16,275 nucleotides of DNA from 1XD8-76 sp051880335 (lineage in GTDB: Bacteria > Bacillota > Clostridia > Lachnospirales > Lachnospiraceae): the NCBI GenBank assembly GCA_051880335.1, contig JBJENT010000107.1, forward strand, positions 1-16,275, read 5' to 3'. The position numbers and the translations under genes are program-made. The notes below the pieces were generated by a model that saw nothing but the letters and a program-made list of their open reading frames with translations, did no database searches and had not been told where the DNA came from. Shown here in pieces: positions 14,008 to 16,275 of the stretch; within the stretch, counting starts at the first letter, position 1; every line of letters begins with the position of its first letter.

Positions 14008-14985
14008 TCAAATATTCGTAAGTACATTCCCATCATGATTCACAATATGCTTAATTGAATTCTCAACCATATCAGAAATCGCATTCTCTGTATAGAATGC
14101 CATATGGGGGAGCATCAGAACCTGAGGATAATCCTTCAAAATCGACATTTCTCTGTTGCCTACCGTCCGATATTTATAATCTCCGTAAAAGATTCCAAGT
14201 TCATTCTCAATCACATCCAGACCTGCTGCCCCTACTTTTCCACTTTCCACAGCATCCAGAAATGCAGGTGTATCAATGATACTGCCACGGGCGGTATTGA
14301 TGAGGATGACACCATCTTTCATGGTTTTTAACGTCTCTGCATTTACCATATGAAAGCTTTCCGGTGTGGCCGGTGTATGGAAGGTAATGATGTCTGACTG
14401 TGCAAACAATTCTTCCAGAGGAACATAGGTTGCAATGGAAGATGCAGTCTCGTTCCGGTACGGGTCATAGCAAAGCAGCCTGCAACCAAAACCTGTCAGA
14501 TTCTTAAGCACATGGGTTCCAATACGACCTGTACCCACTACACCCACAGTCAGATTGCCTATTTCCATTCCGATATTTCCGGGAAGGGAATAATCCATCC
14601 CTTCGGCACGTTTGATAATAGACTTCATCTTACGAAGGCACATAAGCATCAACATAACCGTATAATCCGCAACACTTCCTGTGGAGTATGTCACATTGCT
14701 GACCTGCATGCCTGCGGCCCTGGCCGCTTCCAGATCAATATGGTCATAACCGATAGTTCTCGTTGAAATGTGTTTGATTCCCATTTCCTTCCAGGCATTT
14801 ATGATTTCCGCAGTGGTCGGCTGGGTAATGATTGTTACCGCATCACATCCCCGGGCCAGATGGGCGTTTTCCACCGTCTGCGGCACCGGAATTTTTACGA
14901 TTTCCACACCATATTCCTTTGCAAATTTTTCAAAATATTTTCCTTCATCAAATTCCCGATAATTGTATGCAGCTATTTTCATCAT
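14008..14985 (-). CDS. D-lactate dehydrogenase / VanH-like D-2-hydroxyacid dehydrogenase
   Basis: The 325-residue protein has the length and complete motif set of NAD-dependent D-2-hydroxyacid dehydrogenases, which interconvert pyruvate and D-lactate or similar pairs. The Rossmann loop is GVVGTGRIG (148-156). The catalytic residues are Arg233 (NTARGS), Glu262 and His294 (MLPHMAFYT). STRTIGYDHID (74-84) and VTYSTGSVADYTVMLMLMC (98-116) are typical of the D-LDH/VanH branch. The neighbourhood has no D-Ala-D-Lac ligase or VanX-like dipeptidase, so I call it a metabolic D-lactate dehydrogenase rather than a resistance gene. Two ATG codons are adjacent; AGGA lies 6 bases before the first. It follows the antiporter by 20 bases, so the two are likely co-transcribed, ending at the hairpin at 13968-14005. 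Pairing with a proton antiporter fits acid export or pH balance during fermentation, which is inference. Confidence 0.93.
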   Translation of the reverse strand: MMKIAAYNYREFDEGKYFEKFAKEYGVEIVKIPVPQTVENAHLARGCDAVTIITQPTTAEIINAWKEMGIKHISTRTIGYDHIDLEAARAAGMQVSNVTYSTGSVADYTVMLMLMCLRKMKSIIKRAEGMDYSLPGNIGMEIGNLTVGVVGTGRIGTHVLKNLTGFGCRLLCYDPYRNETASSIATYVPLEELFAQSDIITFHTPATPESFHMVNAETLKTMKDGVILINTARGSIIDTPAFLDAVESGKVGAAGLDVIENELGIFYGDYKYRTVGNREMSILKDYPQVLMLPHMAFYTENAISDMVENSIKHIVNHDGNVLTNI

Positions 14986-15005
14986 CTGTCTTCCTTTCTA
15001 TCATG

Positions 15006-16175
15006 CTATTCCTTTTCTCCATTATACATCGCTTTTAAAAAAAGTGGAGTCGCTATGGACGATACTATGATCAAAAGGATAACTGCCGAAAAGAAGGAAG
15101 CATCTATTAATCCTATTGACAGGCCTTTCTGGGAAACAATTAATGCCACCTCTCCTCTTGTCATCATTCCAACGCCGGCTTTCAATGCATCTTTTGTGTC
15201 AAAACCGGACAATCTGGCAACCAGTCCACAGCCAATCACCTTACATACTAAAGCAACCACTACAAACAGGATGCTAAAATATATCATATCCTTAGTCATA
15301 TTTTTCAAATTCGTCTGAAGCCCTATATTGGCAAAAAATATCGGGGCAAAAATCATGTATGCGCTGATATCTATTTTTTTCTCAATATATTCCGCATCAT
15401 CAACGGAAGCAAGTGCTACACCCATAATATAGGCTCCGGTGATATCTGCTATTCCAAAAAACTTCTCCGCTATATAAGCCATCAACAAACATGCCGCTAA
15501 GGAGAAAATGGGAATCCTTTGTGTATGCGGATATTTTTTATCCAAAAACTCCATGACGTGATTCACAATATATCCAACAACCAATGCAAAAATGAAAAAC
15601 AGCATGGTCTTAAGCAAAATGATTCCAAAGGATCCGCCCTCTCCGGAAGCTGCACCTATGACACATGTTAATACAATCATTCCAATGACATCATCAATGA
15701 TCGCTGCACTAACAATCGTAGTTCCCAGCTTTGTATTGATTTTGCCTAATTCCTGAAGCGTTGCCACTGTTATGGAAACGCTTGTTGCAGTCATGATCGT
15801 ACCGATAAATACAGCAGAGAAAAACTGCTTTGAGCCGACAGCACCAAATCCATAAATACAGGAATACAGCAAGGTACCTCCGATCAGCGGAACGATAACA
15901 CCAATCAAAGCCATGAGAAAGGCAGTTTTTCCTGTTTTAACCAGTTCCTTCAGATCCGTACCCAGCCCGGTAGAGAACATCAGTAAAAGAACACCTATTT
16001 CAGCAAATAAAGATATCGTATCTCCGCTTTCAATCAGATCTAAAAGGCACGGCCCAAGAATAAGTCCCCCTGCAATTTCGCCCACTACCTGAGGTGCTCC
16101 CAATCTCTTGCTTAGCAGCCCCAGACTCTTACATACCAATAGTATCAATCCAAAATCTTTTATAAACTCCAGCAT
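15006..16175 (-). CDS. CPA2-family cation:proton antiporter (KefB/NapA type)
   Basis: I start the gene at ATG 16175 (389 residues): GGAGTGAG is placed 8 bases upstream and the protein then begins at its first membrane helix. The in-frame ATG at 16211 has no ribosome binding site and adds a charged 12-residue head. About 12 membrane helices are visible. The family marks are TATSVSITVATLQELG (129-144), the ion-binding Asp pair D161-D162 in AAIIDDVIGMIVL, and GVGMMTRGEVALIV (334-347). There is no C-terminal TrkA-N domain, so it is the short, NapA-like form rather than full-length KefB/C. It exchanges Na+ or K+ for H+ across the membrane; the ion cannot be read from the sequence. It is followed after 20 bases by the dehydrogenase. 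The 100 bases upstream to the window end hold no clear promoter. Confidence 0.93.
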   Translation of the reverse strand: MLEFIKDFGLILLVCKSLGLLSKRLGAPQVVGEIAGGLILGPCLLDLIESGDTISLFAEIGVLLLMFSTGLGTDLKELVKTGKTAFLMALIGVIVPLIGGTLLYSCIYGFGAVGSKQFFSAVFIGTIMTATSVSITVATLQELGKINTKLGTTIVSAAIIDDVIGMIVLTCVIGAASGEGGSFGIILLKTMLFFIFALVVGYIVNHVMEFLDKKYPHTQRIPIFSLAACLLMAYIAEKFFGIADITGAYIMGVALASVDDAEYIEKKIDISAYMIFAPIFFANIGLQTNLKNMTKDMIYFSILFVVVALVCKVIGCGLVARLSGFDTKDALKAGVGMMTRGEVALIVSQKGLSIGLIDASFFSAVILLIIVSSIATPLFLKAMYNGEKE

Positions 16176-16275
16176 CTCACTCACTCCATTTCTTTCTATT
16201 TGTCGTTCCATTCTTTGAACCCGGAATGTATGGAAGCATTTTGCAATGTTTCTTTTGTTCTGCCTTCGTTATAGT

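Noticed and set aside
14008..14985. Part of a vancomycin-resistance (vanHAX) cluster
   Set aside because: No ligase or dipeptidase gene is adjacent; the motifs are shared with ordinary D-lactate dehydrogenases.
16176..16211. Upstream start of the antiporter at ATG 16211
   Set aside because: No ribosome binding site precedes it, while ATG 16175 has GGAG at 8 bases and begins directly with the first membrane helix.

Overview
The window reads as chromosomal DNA of a low-to-moderate GC, monoderm gut Firmicute. Lachnospiraceae-type Clostridia is my inference from codon use, AGGAGG-like ribosome binding sites and protein style; no rRNA or marker gene confirms it. All twelve genes I can support lie on the minus strand, so transcription runs from high to low coordinates. 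I found no tRNA, rRNA, CRISPR array or insertion sequence, and no gene-free stretch over 300 bases.

Right edge (16175 to 13968): a CPA2-type cation/proton antiporter and a D-lactate dehydrogenase/VanH-like 2-hydroxyacid dehydrogenase form a two-gene unit closed by a near-perfect A/T-flanked hairpin terminator. Next (13918 to 12836) is a stand-alone Fic-domain protein with its own inhibitory motif and a C-terminal winged-helix region.

Middle (12789 to 8526): a three-gene operon has a recognisable promoter carrying two copies of an 11-bp direct repeat and ends in a strong intrinsic terminator. It encodes a GNAT-type acetyltransferase, an 875-residue protein (disordered N/Q-rich head, E/Q/H repeat tract, coiled coils, three glycine/alanine-rich hydrophobic patches) and a small acidic 176-residue protein. 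The layout resembles a large secreted or membrane-inserting effector with a small acidic chaperone, but neither protein matches a family I can name with certainty.

Left half (8474 to 1): a well-formed promoter drives a response regulator and a soluble histidine kinase. A second promoter precedes a tightly spaced run of five genes: a 603-residue protein whose N-terminus resembles proteins I recall from contractile-injection (eCIS/phage-tail-like) loci, a membrane-anchored degenerate kinase-like protein, a membrane-anchored degenerate class III cyclase-like protein with a TPR-like tail, a membrane-anchored MORN-repeat protein, and a secreted TolC-like coiled-coil protein cut by the window edge. 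Two proteins that look like enzymatically dead signalling folds, placed beside MORN, TolC-like and injection-system-like proteins, suggest an envelope-spanning or envelope-docked apparatus under two-component control. The effector/chaperone-like operon upstream may feed it. No sheath, tube or baseplate gene is in the window, so the injection-system idea is a hypothesis that depends on what lies to the left of position 1.
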